From Peptostreptococcus stomatis DSM 17678 (GTDB taxonomy: Bacteria; Bacillota; Clostridia; Peptostreptococcales; Peptostreptococcaceae), in contig NZ_ADGQ01000001.1 of NCBI RefSeq assembly GCF_000147675.1, positions 1-45,048 on the forward strand: a DNA stretch of 45,048 nucleotides. Reading direction: 5' to 3'. Both the position numbers and the translations under genes were made by a program. This document shows positions 34,547 to 42,937 of the stretch, one piece after another. The notes beneath the pieces were generated by a model. That model worked only from the letters and a program-made list of their open reading frames with translations, searched no databases and had not been told where the DNA came from. Numbering within the stretch: position 1 is the stretch's first letter; every line of letters begins with the position of its first letter.

Positions 34547-36967
34547 ATGAGCGTATACGATTTTAAAAGTATAGAAAAGAAATGGCAAAAGGCCTGGGAT
34601 GAAAAGGGCCAATACAAGATGGATACTAGAGATACTTCAAAGCCAAAGTACTATTGTTTGGAGATGTTCCCATATCCATCAGGAAAGATCCATATGGGTC
34701 ATGTTAGGAATTATTCAATAGGTGATGTAGTAGCAAGATTTAAGAAGATGCAGGGCTATAATGTTTTACACCCAATGGGCTGGGATTCTTTCGGTTTACC
34801 TGCTGAAAATGCAGCCATAAAAAACAATATACATCCACATGTATGGACTATGTCAAATATAGAAGAAATGAAAGAACAGTTGAGTATGCTAGGTCTTAGC
34901 TATGATTGGGACAAGGAGGTAGCAACTTCAACTCCGGAATACTACAAGTGGACTCAAAAGATATTCTTAGAATTCTACAAGGCTAGTTTGGCCTATAAGA
35001 AGAATTCATTTGTAAACTGGTGTCCATCATGTGAAACAGTATTAGCCAATGAGCAGGTAGTTCAGGGCCAGTGTGAAAGGTGTGACAGTCTGGTTGAAAA
35101 GAAGGAATTAGAACAGTGGTACTTCAAGACTACTGAATTTTCAGAAGAGCTATTGGCTGACTTGGATGGCCTAGATGGATGGCCAGAAAAGGTTAGGTTG
35201 ATGCAGAAAAACTGGATAGGCAAGAGCTTTGGTGCAAATGTTACTTTCCAGATAGATGGAAGCGACCAGGAGATATCTGTTTACACTACTAGACCTGATA
35301 CAATCTTTGGGTCAACATTTATGGTTCTGGCTCCAGAATCACACTTGGCCAGAGACCTGGTAGCAGGTACAGAATATGAGCCGGTATTGGATGAATTTTT
35401 AGCCAAGATGCATACCATGACTCAGATTGAAAGGGAGGCTGCCGACCTGGAAAAGGAAGGTAAGTTTATAGGCAAGTATGTAATCAATCCACTAACAGGT
35501 AAAAAGATGCCTATATGGATAGCTAATTATGTATTGGCAGATTATGGTACGGGTGCCGTAATGGGTGTTGCTGCCCATGATGATAGGGATAATGACTTTG
35601 CTAAAAAGTATGACCTAGAAATAATACCAGTAATAGATGAAGATGACAAGATGATAAACTCAGGTCAGTTCGATGGTATGAACAAGGATGAGGCCTTTGA
35701 CAAGATAATTGAAAAGCTTGAAGAAATGGGCAAGGGTAACAAGAAGACCAACTTCAGATTAAGAGACTGGCTAATATCTAGACAGAGGTATTGGGGATGC
35801 CCTATTCCAGTTATATACTGTCTGGACTGTGGAATAGTTCCGGTAGATGAAAAGGACTTGCCAGTCCTACTTCCTACAGATGTAGAATTTACAGGTAAGG
35901 GAGAGTCTCCTCTTGCAAGTTCAAAGACTTTTACAGAGTGTTCATGCCCTAAGTGTGGCAAACCGGCTAGAAGAGAAATAGATACTATGGATACCTTCGT
36001 GGATTCTTCATGGTACTATATGAGATATGCAGACAATATGAATTCAGACAGGCCATTTGATACTGATGTAGTAAATAATTGGTTACCTGTTGACCAGTAT
36101 ATAGGTGGCGTAGAGCATGCTATCCTTCACCTTCTATATGCTAGATGGTTTACTAAGGCCTTTAAGAAGCTAGGTTGGACAAGCCATGATGAGCCATTTA
36201 AGAACCTTCTAACTCAGGGTATGGTATTGATGGATGGGTCTAAGATGTCTAAATCAAAGGGTAATACGGTATCACCGGTAGAATTGGTTGAAAAGTACGG
36301 TGCCGATACTGCTAGATTATTTATCCTATTTGCAGCCCCACCAGAAAGAGACCTTGAATGGTCTGAACAGGGGGTTGAAGGTTGCTTCAAGTTCTTAAAC
36401 AGAGTATATAGGTTGGTTGACGAGTTAGCACCAGTAGCTAAGTTAGAACTTGAATTTGGAAACCTAACTAAGGCTGATAAGGATATGAGGGCCAAGACTA
36501 ACAACACCTTAAAGAAGGTTACAGAAGACCTAAATGATAAGTTTGGCTTCAATACTGCAATAGCAGCCCTAATGGAATTGATCAATGACCTGTACAAGTA
36601 CAAGGAATTGGAAGATAGAAATGACGCCGTTATCAAGGAGGCTATAAAGGCTGTTGTTGTAATACTTGCACCATTTGCCCCACACCTTGGTGAAGAATTG
36701 TGGTTGATGATCGGCAAGGAGGCCAGTGTATTTGATATAGGATGGCCAGACTACGATAAATCAGCTATCCAGTTGGATGAAGTCGAGATAATCGTCCAGG
36801 TAAATGGTAAGGTTAGAAATAAGATTAATGCCCCAGTAGGCATAGACCAAGACGTCATGAAAAACCTAGCCCTAAATGACGAAAAGATAAAAGAATTTAT
36901 AGAAGGAAAAAATGTAGTCAAGGTGATAGCTATACCTTCAAAGCTAGTGAATATAGTTGTAAAGTAG
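34547..36967 (+). CDS. leuS: Leucyl-tRNA synthetase
   Basis: The 806-residue class I synthetase attaches leucine to tRNA-Leu. The HIGH signature is HMGH (H49-H52), KMSKS spans residues 566-570, and a CP1 editing domain with the threonine-rich [20 protein letters not shown] removes mischarged amino acids. [15 protein letters not shown] and CERC form a zinc-like knuckle. AAGGAGG before the ATG at 34547 rejects the longer TTG-initiated frame. It follows a leucine T-box leader. Confidence 0.98.
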   Translation: MSVYDFKSIEKKWQKAWDEKGQYKMDTRDTSKPKYYCLEMFPYPSGKIHMGHVRNYSIGDVVARFKKMQGYNVLHPMGWDSFGLPAENAAIKNNIHPHVWTMSNIEEMKEQLSMLGLSYDWDKEVATSTPEYYKWTQKIFLEFYKASLAYKKNSFVNWCPSCETVLANEQVVQGQCERCDSLVEKKELEQWYFKTTEFSEELLADLDGLDGWPEKVRLMQKNWIGKSFGANVTFQIDGSDQEISVYTTRPDTIFGSTFMVLAPESHLARDLVAGTEYEPVLDEFLAKMHTMTQIEREAADLEKEGKFIGKYVINPLTGKKMPIWIANYVLADYGTGAVMGVAAHDDRDNDFAKKYDLEIIPVIDEDDKMINSGQFDGMNKDEAFDKIIEKLEEMGKGNKKTNFRLRDWLISRQRYWGCPIPVIYCLDCGIVPVDEKDLPVLLPTDVEFTGKGESPLASSKTFTECSCPKCGKPARREIDTMDTFVDSSWYYMRYADNMNSDRPFDTDVVNNWLPVDQYIGGVEHAILHLLYARWFTKAFKKLGWTSHDEPFKNLLTQGMVLMDGSKMSKSKGNTVSPVELVEKYGADTARLFILFAAPPERDLEWSEQGVEGCFKFLNRVYRLVDELAPVAKLELEFGNLTKADKDMRAKTNNTLKKVTEDLNDKFGFNTAIAALMELINDLYKYKELEDRNDAVIKEAIKAVVVILAPFAPHLGEELWLMIGKEASVFDIGWPDYDKSAIQLDEVEIIVQVNGKVRNKINAPVGIDQDVMKNLALNDEKIKEFIEGKNVVKVIAIPSKLVNIVVK

Positions 36968-36976
36968 AGGTTAGAA

Positions 36977-37912
36977 ATGAATGAACAAAAGAGAAAAGAA
37001 ACTAAGGGGATAGTTTTATTGACCATAACGGCTATCGTTTGGGGTTTGGCTTTCATATTCCAAAGGACGGGTATGGAGCACATAGGACCCTTTGCCTTCA
37101 ACTTCTTTAGATGTTTGTTGGGTACAAGTTTCCTCTTATTGGTTAGTTTGTTTTTTAGGTACAAGAATGCAGGACACTACAAGGCAGCCAACTTCAAGCC
37201 AAAGCTAGTGACAAAAAACCTATTGGTAGGAGGAACACTTGCTGGTGTATCCCTATTCCTGGCTATGAGTTTCCAACAGGTTGGTATGGTGAGTACAACT
37301 GCATCTAAGGCAGGTTTTATAACTACTATGTATATAGTCTTAGTGCCTTTAATGGGTGTATTCTATGGTAGGAGGCCGTCAGTAAAAACTTGGATATGCG
37401 TTTTAATTGCTGCAGTTGGTCTATACCTAATATCTATCAAGGAAGGTTTTGTAATAGAGAAGGGTGACTTTTTGGTATTTATATCAGCCATATTATTTGG
37501 ATTCCAGATAGTGGTAGTGGATATATTTGCCCCAAAGGTTGACTCAATCAAGATGAATATGACCCAGTTTATAACTTGTGGTATCTTGTCTTTGATAGTA
37601 GTCCTATTCAAGGAAACTGTGACTATAGAGGCAGTCAAGGCTGCTGGTGTGGCTATCCTGTATACAGGTGTCATATCTAGTGGTGTGGGCTTTACCCTAC
37701 AGGTTGTCAGCCAGAAGAGCATATCGCCGACTATAGCATCTCTTATCATGAGTACGGAAGCTATATTCTCACTGGTAGCCGGAATTTTAATCTTGGGTGA
37801 AAGATTGGTTCCAAAGGAAATGCTGGGATGTCTAGTAATGGTAATTGCCATAGTATTGGCCCAGGTGGACCTACCAAAGAGAAAAAAGAAAGATGGTACA
37901 AGTCAAGGTTAG
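36977..37912 (+). CDS. EamA (DMT superfamily) transporter
   Basis: The 311-residue protein has about ten membrane helices in two EamA repeats (VWGLAFIFQRTGMEHIGPFAFNF and the second half from about residue 155), the drug/metabolite transporter layout. A basic tail (PKRKKKDG) follows the last helix. The substrate cannot be predicted; amino acids or metabolites are usual. It begins ten bases after leuS, so it shares the T-box-controlled transcript, which might point to a leucine-linked role, but that is inference. Confidence 0.9.
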   Translation: MNEQKRKETKGIVLLTITAIVWGLAFIFQRTGMEHIGPFAFNFFRCLLGTSFLLLVSLFFRYKNAGHYKAANFKPKLVTKNLLVGGTLAGVSLFLAMSFQQVGMVSTTASKAGFITTMYIVLVPLMGVFYGRRPSVKTWICVLIAAVGLYLISIKEGFVIEKGDFLVFISAILFGFQIVVVDIFAPKVDSIKMNMTQFITCGILSLIVVLFKETVTIEAVKAAGVAILYTGVISSGVGFTLQVVSQKSISPTIASLIMSTEAIFSLVAGILILGERLVPKEMLGCLVMVIAIVLAQVDLPKRKKKDGTSQG

Positions 37913-37938
37913 ATGAGCTGAATTATATACGGATTTTT

Positions 37939-38023
37939 AAAAGGGTTAGGTTCATATCACCACCAATAGTTAGACCCAAAAATCTAACTATTGGTGCTAG
38001 ATATAGATTTGTAACCCTTTTTT
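37939..38023 (+). terminator. Nested double-stem terminator after the EamA gene
   Basis: An outer 10-bp stem (37939-37948 and 38012-38021) encloses an inner perfect 14-bp stem (37961-37974 and 37983-37996). The outer stem ends in six Ts. It separates the leuS transcript from the ribosomal promoter. Confidence 0.75.
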
Positions 38024-38054
38024 AAAATAAAATTAAAAAATAGGATAAAACTTA

Positions 38055-38083
38055 TTGACATTAAAATCTCTATTTAGTATACT
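38055..38083 (+). promoter_or_regulatory. Near-consensus promoter of rplU operon
   Basis: TTGACA (38055-38060), exactly 17 bases and TATACT (38078-38083): the closest to the sigma-A consensus in the window, as expected for ribosomal protein genes. Confidence 0.85.
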
Positions 38084-38092
38084 ATATGAGTA

Positions 38093-38190
38093 ATTGCCGC
38101 ACGGTAAAGGTGGCTGCACGCGTGAGCAGTGCTTGGCAAAAAACTCTACTTTGTAGATACCTGACCCGGCGAGTTTGAGAACAAGGAGGT
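38093..38190 (+). promoter_or_regulatory. Leader RNA upstream of rplU (L21-leader type)
   Basis: The roughly 100-base leader has a GC-rich structured part (GCCGCACGG... to GCTTGGC) and a second stem pairing AACTC near 38144 with GAGTT near 38171. Position and appearance fit the L21 leader family that lets excess L21 repress its operon; I could not align it to the consensus. Confidence 0.65.
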
Positions 38191-38195
38191 GTATT

Positions 38196-38504
38196 ATGTA
38201 CGCTATAGTTAAGACTGGAGGAAAGCAGTATAAGGTTTCTGAAGGTGATGTTCTATTCGTGGAAAAGCTAGAGGCTAACGAAGGTGATGTTGTTACTTTA
38301 GAAGAAGTATTAGCAGTAAACAACGGTGAACTTAAGTTAGGTACTCCTGTAGTTGAAGGTGCATCTGTTCAGGCTAAGGTCGTAGAACAGGGCAAGGCTA
38401 AGAAAATAATCGTTTATAAGTACAAGCCAAAGAAAGACTACAGAAGAAAGAACGGTCATCGTCAGCTATATACTAAGATCGTAGTTGAAAAGATCAATGC
38501 ATAG
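38196..38504 (+). CDS. rplU: 50S ribosomal protein L21
   Basis: The 102-residue protein starts [18 protein letters not shown] and ends [13 protein letters not shown], matching bacterial L21, which binds 23S rRNA near L20. AAGGAGG before the ATG at 38196 rejects the longer frame from 38175. Arginine codons are mostly AGA. First gene of rplU-prp-rpmA. Confidence 0.98.
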   Translation: MYAIVKTGGKQYKVSEGDVLFVEKLEANEGDVVTLEEVLAVNNGELKLGTPVVEGASVQAKVVEQGKAKKIIVYKYKPKKDYRRKNGHRQLYTKIVVEKINA

Positions 38505-38509
38505 TCATC

Positions 38510-38827
38510 ATGATTAAAGTAACATTTTATTATAATGACAAATTTAAAATTAAGGGCTTTGAATTGAGGGGTCATGCAAATTATGGCGAATTTGGATACG
38601 ACATAGTGTGCGCGTCTGCCACGACTAATTCAATCGGGGTTATCAATTCACTTGAAGAGCTACAGAATGTAGGTTTTGAGGTTCAAGAGGCAGAGGAAGG
38701 TTTTATAGCAGCCTTTATAAAAGAGGATGATATAGAAAAGTCCCAACTCTTATTAAACCACCTAAAACGTACATTAGAGGAAATTAGTAGAGAATATCCA
38801 AAAAATATAAAAATATATGAAAAGTAG
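38510..38827 (+). CDS. prp: Ribosomal-processing cysteine protease Prp
   Basis: The 105-residue protease has the catalytic pair H22 (RGHANYGE) and C34 (DIVCAS), at the same residue numbers as in Staphylococcus aureus Prp. It removes the N-terminal extension of L27, encoded next door. rpmA here does carry such an extension. The gene begins five bases after rplU. Confidence 0.95.
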   Translation: MIKVTFYYNDKFKIKGFELRGHANYGEFGYDIVCASATTNSIGVINSLEELQNVGFEVQEAEEGFIAAFIKEDDIEKSQLLLNHLKRTLEEISREYPKNIKIYEK

Positions 38828-38840
38828 GGGGTGACTCCAG

Positions 38841-39131
38841 ATGTTAAAAATGAATTTACAGCTTCTTGCATCTAAGAAGGGAGTTGGTTCTTCTAAGAAT
38901 GGTAGAGATTCAGTTTCTAAAAGACTTGGTGTTAAGAGATTCGATGGTCAGACAGTGACTGCTGGTTCTATCATAGTTAGACAGAGAGGAACTAAGATTC
39001 ATCCTGGAACAAATGTTGGAAAGGGTGGAGATGATACTCTATTCGCACTTGTTGATGGAAAAGTTAAGTTCGAAAGATTAGACAAGAAGAGAAAGAAAGT
39101 AAGTATATATCCAGTAGAAATCGCTGAATAA
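38841..39131 (+). CDS. rpmA: 50S ribosomal protein L27 with cleavable leader
   Basis: The 96-residue precursor has a nine-residue leader, MLKMNLQLL, followed by [15 protein letters not shown], so Prp should cut between L9 and A10. In S. aureus the leader ends in FF rather than LL. The mature N-terminus reaches the peptidyl-transferase centre, so processing matters for ribosome function. GGGGGTG precedes the ATG. Confidence 0.97.
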   Translation: MLKMNLQLLASKKGVGSSKNGRDSVSKRLGVKRFDGQTVTAGSIIVRQRGTKIHPGTNVGKGGDDTLFALVDGKVKFERLDKKRKKVSIYPVEIAE

Positions 39132-39139
39132 TACAGATG

Positions 39140-39172
39140 ATGGGCTATCGAATTTTCGATAGCCCATTTTTT
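39140..39172 (+). terminator. Terminator between rpmA and obgE
   Basis: A 12-bp stem (39140-39151 and 39156-39167) with an ATTT loop and a run of six Ts starts nine bases after the rpmA stop. It should lower read-through into obgE. Confidence 0.8.
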
Positions 39173-39190
39173 AAAAAAGGGGGTGTAAGA

Positions 39191-40471
39191 ATGTTTATAG
39201 ACAAGGCTAGAATATTTGTCAAGGCAGGCAATGGTGGTAACGGTGCAGTTTCCTTTAGGAGGGAAAAGTACGTGCCAGCAGGTGGACCGGATGGTGGTGA
39301 TGGTGGCAGGGGTGCCAATATTATCATGGTGGCTGACACAGGTCTTAGGACCTTGATGGATTTTAAGTATAAAAAGAAGTATTCTGCCCAGCATGGTGAA
39401 GATGGGTCTAAGAAGAAACGTGCTGGTAAAAATGGCGAAGATCTGATTTTAAGCGTTCCAGAGGGAACTGTCATCAGGGATGAAAAGACGGGCCTAATCA
39501 TTGCCGACCTTAAAAAGGCTGGAGATAAGGCAGTAGTTGCTAGAGGTGGCTATGGTGGCAAGGGTAACCAGCACTTTGCAAATGCAGTTAGACAGGCTCC
39601 TGCCTTTGCTAAGTCAGGTACAGATGGCCAGGAAAGGTGGATTACACTTGAATTAAAGATGATAGCTGATGTGGGTTTATTGGGCTTCCCAAATGTAGGT
39701 AAGTCTACCTTCCTATCGGTGGTTACATCTGCCAAACCAAAGATAGCCAATTACCACTTCACAACCCTTACTCCAAACCTGGGTGTTGTTCAGACACGCC
39801 ACGGGGAGTCCTTTGTAATAGCTGATATACCAGGTATAATAGAAGGGGCTGCAGATGGGGTAGGACTAGGCCATGACTTCCTAAGACATGTAGAAAGAAC
39901 CAAGGTATTGGTTCATATAGTAGATATATCAGGCATAGAGGGCAGGGACCCTATTGATGACTTTGAAAAGATAAATGAAGAGTTGAGACTTTACAATGAA
40001 AAGTTGGCTTCTAGGCCCCAGCTAGTGGTTGCCAATAAGTCTGACCTACTCTTTGATGAGACTATTTACGAAAACTTCAAAAAGACTATGGAAGAAAAGG
40101 GCTATGAAGTATTCAAGATGTCAGCTGTAACTAGGGATGGGGTTGACCAGGTAATAGACAGGGTAAGCCAGCTTCTTAATGAGGTTGAAGATGTTGAACT
40201 GGTTAGTCAGGAAGAAATGTATAGGCCAGAACTTGATGTAGATGATGAGGGTGCCCTAAAGGTTGAAATAGATGAAGATGGTATCTATGTAGTTACTGGT
40301 AAGGAATTGAGACGTATCATGTACTCGGTAAACTTTGATGATATGGAATCATTACAGTTCTTCCAGGCCCAGATGGAGAGCAAGGGTGTATTTGATATGC
40401 TTAGACAAGCAGGTATAGAAGATGGAGATACTGTTAAGATTTATGAATTAGAATTTGAATTCTACAACTAA
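39191..40471 (+). CDS. obgE: Obg family GTPase
   Basis: The 426-residue GTPase assists 50S assembly and the stringent response. It has an N-terminal glycine-rich Obg domain (GNGGNGAVSFRREKYVPAGG), a G domain with P-loop GFPNVGKS (residues 165-172), DIPG and NKSD, and a C-terminal OCT domain. The longer frame from 39137 covers a terminator hairpin; GGGGGTG before 39191 fixes the start. Confidence 0.97.
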   Translation: MFIDKARIFVKAGNGGNGAVSFRREKYVPAGGPDGGDGGRGANIIMVADTGLRTLMDFKYKKKYSAQHGEDGSKKKRAGKNGEDLILSVPEGTVIRDEKTGLIIADLKKAGDKAVVARGGYGGKGNQHFANAVRQAPAFAKSGTDGQERWITLELKMIADVGLLGFPNVGKSTFLSVVTSAKPKIANYHFTTLTPNLGVVQTRHGESFVIADIPGIIEGAADGVGLGHDFLRHVERTKVLVHIVDISGIEGRDPIDDFEKINEELRLYNEKLASRPQLVVANKSDLLFDETIYENFKKTMEEKGYEVFKMSAVTRDGVDQVIDRVSQLLNEVEDVELVSQEEMYRPELDVDDEGALKVEIDEDGIYVVTGKELRRIMYSVNFDDMESLQFFQAQMESKGVFDMLRQAGIEDGDTVKIYELEFEFYN

Positions 40472-40510
40472 TGGATCAGTCCCAGTTGAATTTAAAAAGG
40501 AGGAAGCTAA

Positions 40511-40900
40511 ATGTTAAATGGCAAGAAGAGGGCCTACCTAAGGTCGTTGGCCAATACAACTAAGCCTACTAGCCAGATAGGCAAGGAAGGTATAACACAG
40601 GACTTTTTAGACCAGTTAGAAGACCAGCTAAGGGCTAGGGAGTTAGTTAAGGTGACTATACTAGACAATGCCGGTATAGATGCCAAGGAAGCTGCTAATG
40701 CTATATGTGCAGAAATCAGGGCTGAGTTTGTCCAGGCTATAGGTAGCAAGTTTACTATATATAAGAAAAACAACGAAAACCCTAAAATATCTTTCCCAGG
40801 TCATGAACAGGCCAAGCCTAAGGACAAGAGGGAAGCAAGTGGCAAGAGGGTAACAAAGAAGCAGGCTACTATAAGATCTATAAGGAAAAAGCAAGGCTAG
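40511..40900 (+). CDS. yhbY: YhbY-family CRM-domain RNA-binding protein
   Basis: The first 95 residues form a CRM domain (KRAYLRSLANTTKPTSQIGKEG and TILDNAGIDAKEAANAI, with a KFTIYKKN end) that binds pre-50S particles. It lies next to obgE as in many Firmicutes. The remaining roughly 35 residues are Lys/Arg-rich, an extension over the usual size. AAGGAGG-like GGAGGAAG precedes the ATG. Confidence 0.93.
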   Translation: MLNGKKRAYLRSLANTTKPTSQIGKEGITQDFLDQLEDQLRARELVKVTILDNAGIDAKEAANAICAEIRAEFVQAIGSKFTIYKKNNENPKISFPGHEQAKPKDKREASGKRVTKKQATIRSIRKKQG

Positions 40901-41019
40901 TAAGTCATATAATTATTGAAAGTGTTAAAAATAAATCGCATAAAATTTTAAAGTGTATAAATTAAATATATAACTTTGTTAATTTTTTATAAAAAATTAA
41001 ATAATATATTGAAATTTTC

Positions 41020-41061
41020 GTCCTATAGTAGTATTATCCTAACTGTAGGACTATTTTTTAT
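41020..41061 (+). terminator. Terminator upstream of the threonine ammonia-lyase gene
   Basis: A 10-bp stem with one U-G pair (41020-41029 and 41042-41051) and TATTTTTT lies 58 bases before the gene's ATG. It either ends the yhbY transcript or attenuates the next gene. The 118 bases before it, from the end of yhbY, are AT-rich with no frame; an 18-base AT palindrome is at 40981-40998. Confidence 0.75.
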
Positions 41062-41118
41062 TTCTACAAAATAAGGAGGGTGTTTGTAGAACTCTCCAGT
41101 TTAAAAGGGGGTACAAAA

Positions 41119-42336
41119 ATGGAAAGAGTAACATTGGAAGACGTAAAAGAAGCAAGAGGCATAATTGAAGATGCGATTTTGAAAACTGACCTACTAGAAA
41201 ATGTAAGATTGTCAGAAAAAACAGGGGCACAGGTATTTTATAAGTGTGAAAACTTACAGAGAACAGGATCATTCAAAATCAGGGGAGCTTGCAATAAGAT
41301 AGCCCATCTTACTGATGAAGAAAAGGCTTGTGGAGTAATAGCATCAAGTGCGGGTAACCATGCCCAAGGGGTGGCTCTAGGAGCAAAAAATGCTGGTATA
41401 AAGGCAACTATATGTATGCCTGCTAATGCACCAATATCAAAAGTTGCTGCAACTAAGAGCTATGGGGCAGAAGTCGTTTTACATGGTACTGTATATGATG
41501 ATGCATATGCCAAGGCTGTAGAAATACAGGCCCAGACAGGTGCTACCTTCCTACATCCTTTTGATGACAAGTATGTAATTGCAGGTCAGGGAACAATAGG
41601 ACTAGAAATATATGAACAGTTAGACGGAAACGTTGATACAGTTTTAGTTCCAATCGGTGGTGGTGGAATTATAGCTGGTATAGCAACTGCCCTAAAGGAA
41701 TTGAACCCAAATATAAAGGTGATAGGTGTGCAGACTTGCAATATACCTTCAATGAAAAAATCATATGAAAATGGTAAGATAACTTCTGCCTTCAATGATA
41801 TAACTATAGCTGATGGTATAGCAGTTAAGACTCCAGGTAGCCTGACATTTGATATAATATCTAAGCTTGTGGATGATGTAATAACTGTAACAGAAGAAGA
41901 AATAGCCGAAGCCATCCTATTTATGATGGAAAACCAGAAGCTGGTAAGTGAAGGTGCAGGTGCTGTTAGTACGGCAGCCCTTTTGTCTGAAAAGTACAAG
42001 CCACTTGCAGGTGAAAGAGTGGTATGCGTTGTATCAGGTGGTAACGTAGATATAAATACCCTTTACAGGATAATGAGTGTTGCCCTTAAGAGACAGGGTA
42101 GAAGAATCAGCATAGTTGCTGAACTACCAGATGTACCAGGTGCCCTAGCTACACTTGTATCAATTATAGCTAAGAAGGGTGGCAATGTCCTTACTATTAA
42201 TCAGGACAAGCTAGCTACAGGTAAGTACATAAAGAAGCAGACGGTAGAAGTAACTATAGAGACTGTAGACTTTGATCAGATAAATGCTATGAAGTCTGCC
42301 TTTGTTGAAAATGGTATAAAGGTTGAATTCTTATAG
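41119..42336 (+). CDS. tdcB: Threonine ammonia-lyase (catabolic type, ACT domain)
   Basis: The 405-residue fold-type II PLP enzyme converts threonine to 2-oxobutanoate and ammonia. The PLP lysine is K53 in GSFKIRGA, and the GGGGIIAG loop binds the phosphate. A C-terminal ACT domain (SIVAELPDVPGALATLVSIIAKKGGN) suggests amino-acid or nucleotide control. One ACT domain fits the catabolic type rather than long IlvA. AAAGGGGG before 41119 rejects the longer TTG frame. ridA follows and deals with the enamine product. Confidence 0.92.
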   Translation: MERVTLEDVKEARGIIEDAILKTDLLENVRLSEKTGAQVFYKCENLQRTGSFKIRGACNKIAHLTDEEKACGVIASSAGNHAQGVALGAKNAGIKATICMPANAPISKVAATKSYGAEVVLHGTVYDDAYAKAVEIQAQTGATFLHPFDDKYVIAGQGTIGLEIYEQLDGNVDTVLVPIGGGGIIAGIATALKELNPNIKVIGVQTCNIPSMKKSYENGKITSAFNDITIADGIAVKTPGSLTFDIISKLVDDVITVTEEEIAEAILFMMENQKLVSEGAGAVSTAALLSEKYKPLAGERVVCVVSGGNVDINTLYRIMSVALKRQGRRISIVAELPDVPGALATLVSIIAKKGGNVLTINQDKLATGKYIKKQTVEVTIETVDFDQINAMKSAFVENGIKVEFL

Positions 42337-42376
42337 GAAGCAAATTCTAATAATAGCTATAACTTCTAAGTATATC

Positions 42377-42405
42377 TTGTAAATTTTATACAATTATGGT
42401 ATAAT
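42377..42405 (+). promoter_or_regulatory. Promoter of ridA
   Basis: TTGTAA (42377-42382), 17 bases, and TATAAT (42400-42405) preceded by TGG. Transcription would start near 42412, about 46 bases before ridA. Confidence 0.7.
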
Positions 42406-42416
42406 ATAACGCTACA

Positions 42417-42435
42417 ATATAAGTTGCAATATAAT
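42417..42435 (+). repeat. 19-bp repeat, copy 1 (upstream of ridA)
   Basis: This copy matches 42841-42859 at 18 of 19 positions and lies in the ridA leader. The copies flank ridA. Function unknown. Confidence 0.5.
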
Positions 42436-42457
42436 TAATAGGTAGGAGGTAAGAATA

Positions 42458-42835
42458 ATGGGAGAAGTAATATTCACAAACAAGGCTCCAGCAGCAGTTG
42501 GGCCGTATTCGCAGGCAATTAAGGTAGGAAATGTAGTATATTGTTCAGGTCAGGTGCCACTGGTACCAGAAACTGGACTACTAGTAGAAGGAGATATAAA
42601 AGCTCAGGCTGGTCAGGCCCTAAAGAATGTAAAGGCTGTTTTGGATGAAATAGGGGCTGATGTAACTAATGTAGTAAAGACTACAGTATTTATACTGGAT
42701 ATGGAAGACTTCGGACCAGTAAATGAGGTATATGCTGACTTCTTTGGTGACCACAAGCCAGCTAGATCTTGCGTAGCAGTGGCTGAATTGCCAAAGGGGG
42801 CAAGGGTAGAGGTAGAAGTATTAGTAGTTTTGTAA
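42458..42835 (+). CDS. ridA: RidA family enamine/imine deaminase
   Basis: The 125-residue protein hydrolyses reactive 2-aminoacrylate and related imines made by PLP dehydratases such as the neighbouring threonine ammonia-lyase. Signatures are NKAPAAVGPYSQAIKVGN, CSGQVPL, and the C-terminal ARSCVAVAELPKGARVEVE with the substrate-binding arginine. AGGAGG precedes the ATG. It has its own promoter but follows tdcB closely, as in tdcB-tdcF pairs. Confidence 0.95.
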   Translation: MGEVIFTNKAPAAVGPYSQAIKVGNVVYCSGQVPLVPETGLLVEGDIKAQAGQALKNVKAVLDEIGADVTNVVKTTVFILDMEDFGPVNEVYADFFGDHKPARSCVAVAELPKGARVEVEVLVVL

Positions 42836-42840
42836 TTAAA

Positions 42841-42859
42841 ATATAAGTTACAATATAAT
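42841..42859 (+). repeat. 19-bp repeat, copy 2 (downstream of ridA)
   Basis: The second copy lies six bases after the ridA stop, in the leader of the surface protein gene. It contains a TATAAT (42854-42859), so it may act as a promoter part. Confidence 0.45.
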
Positions 42860-42937
42860 ATTTAATAAAAAAATAAATTCGTAAATTGCAATAACTCACA
42901 TATCTAATTGTGATGTGAAAATTTGAAGGAGGATTTA

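Noticed and set aside
36214-36717. A 167-codon minus-strand frame opposite leuS
   Set aside because: It mirrors the conserved leuS catalytic and anticodon-binding regions and lacks a ribosome site.
37363-37851. A 162-codon minus-strand frame opposite the EamA gene
   Set aside because: Hydrophobic only because it mirrors membrane helices; no start signals.
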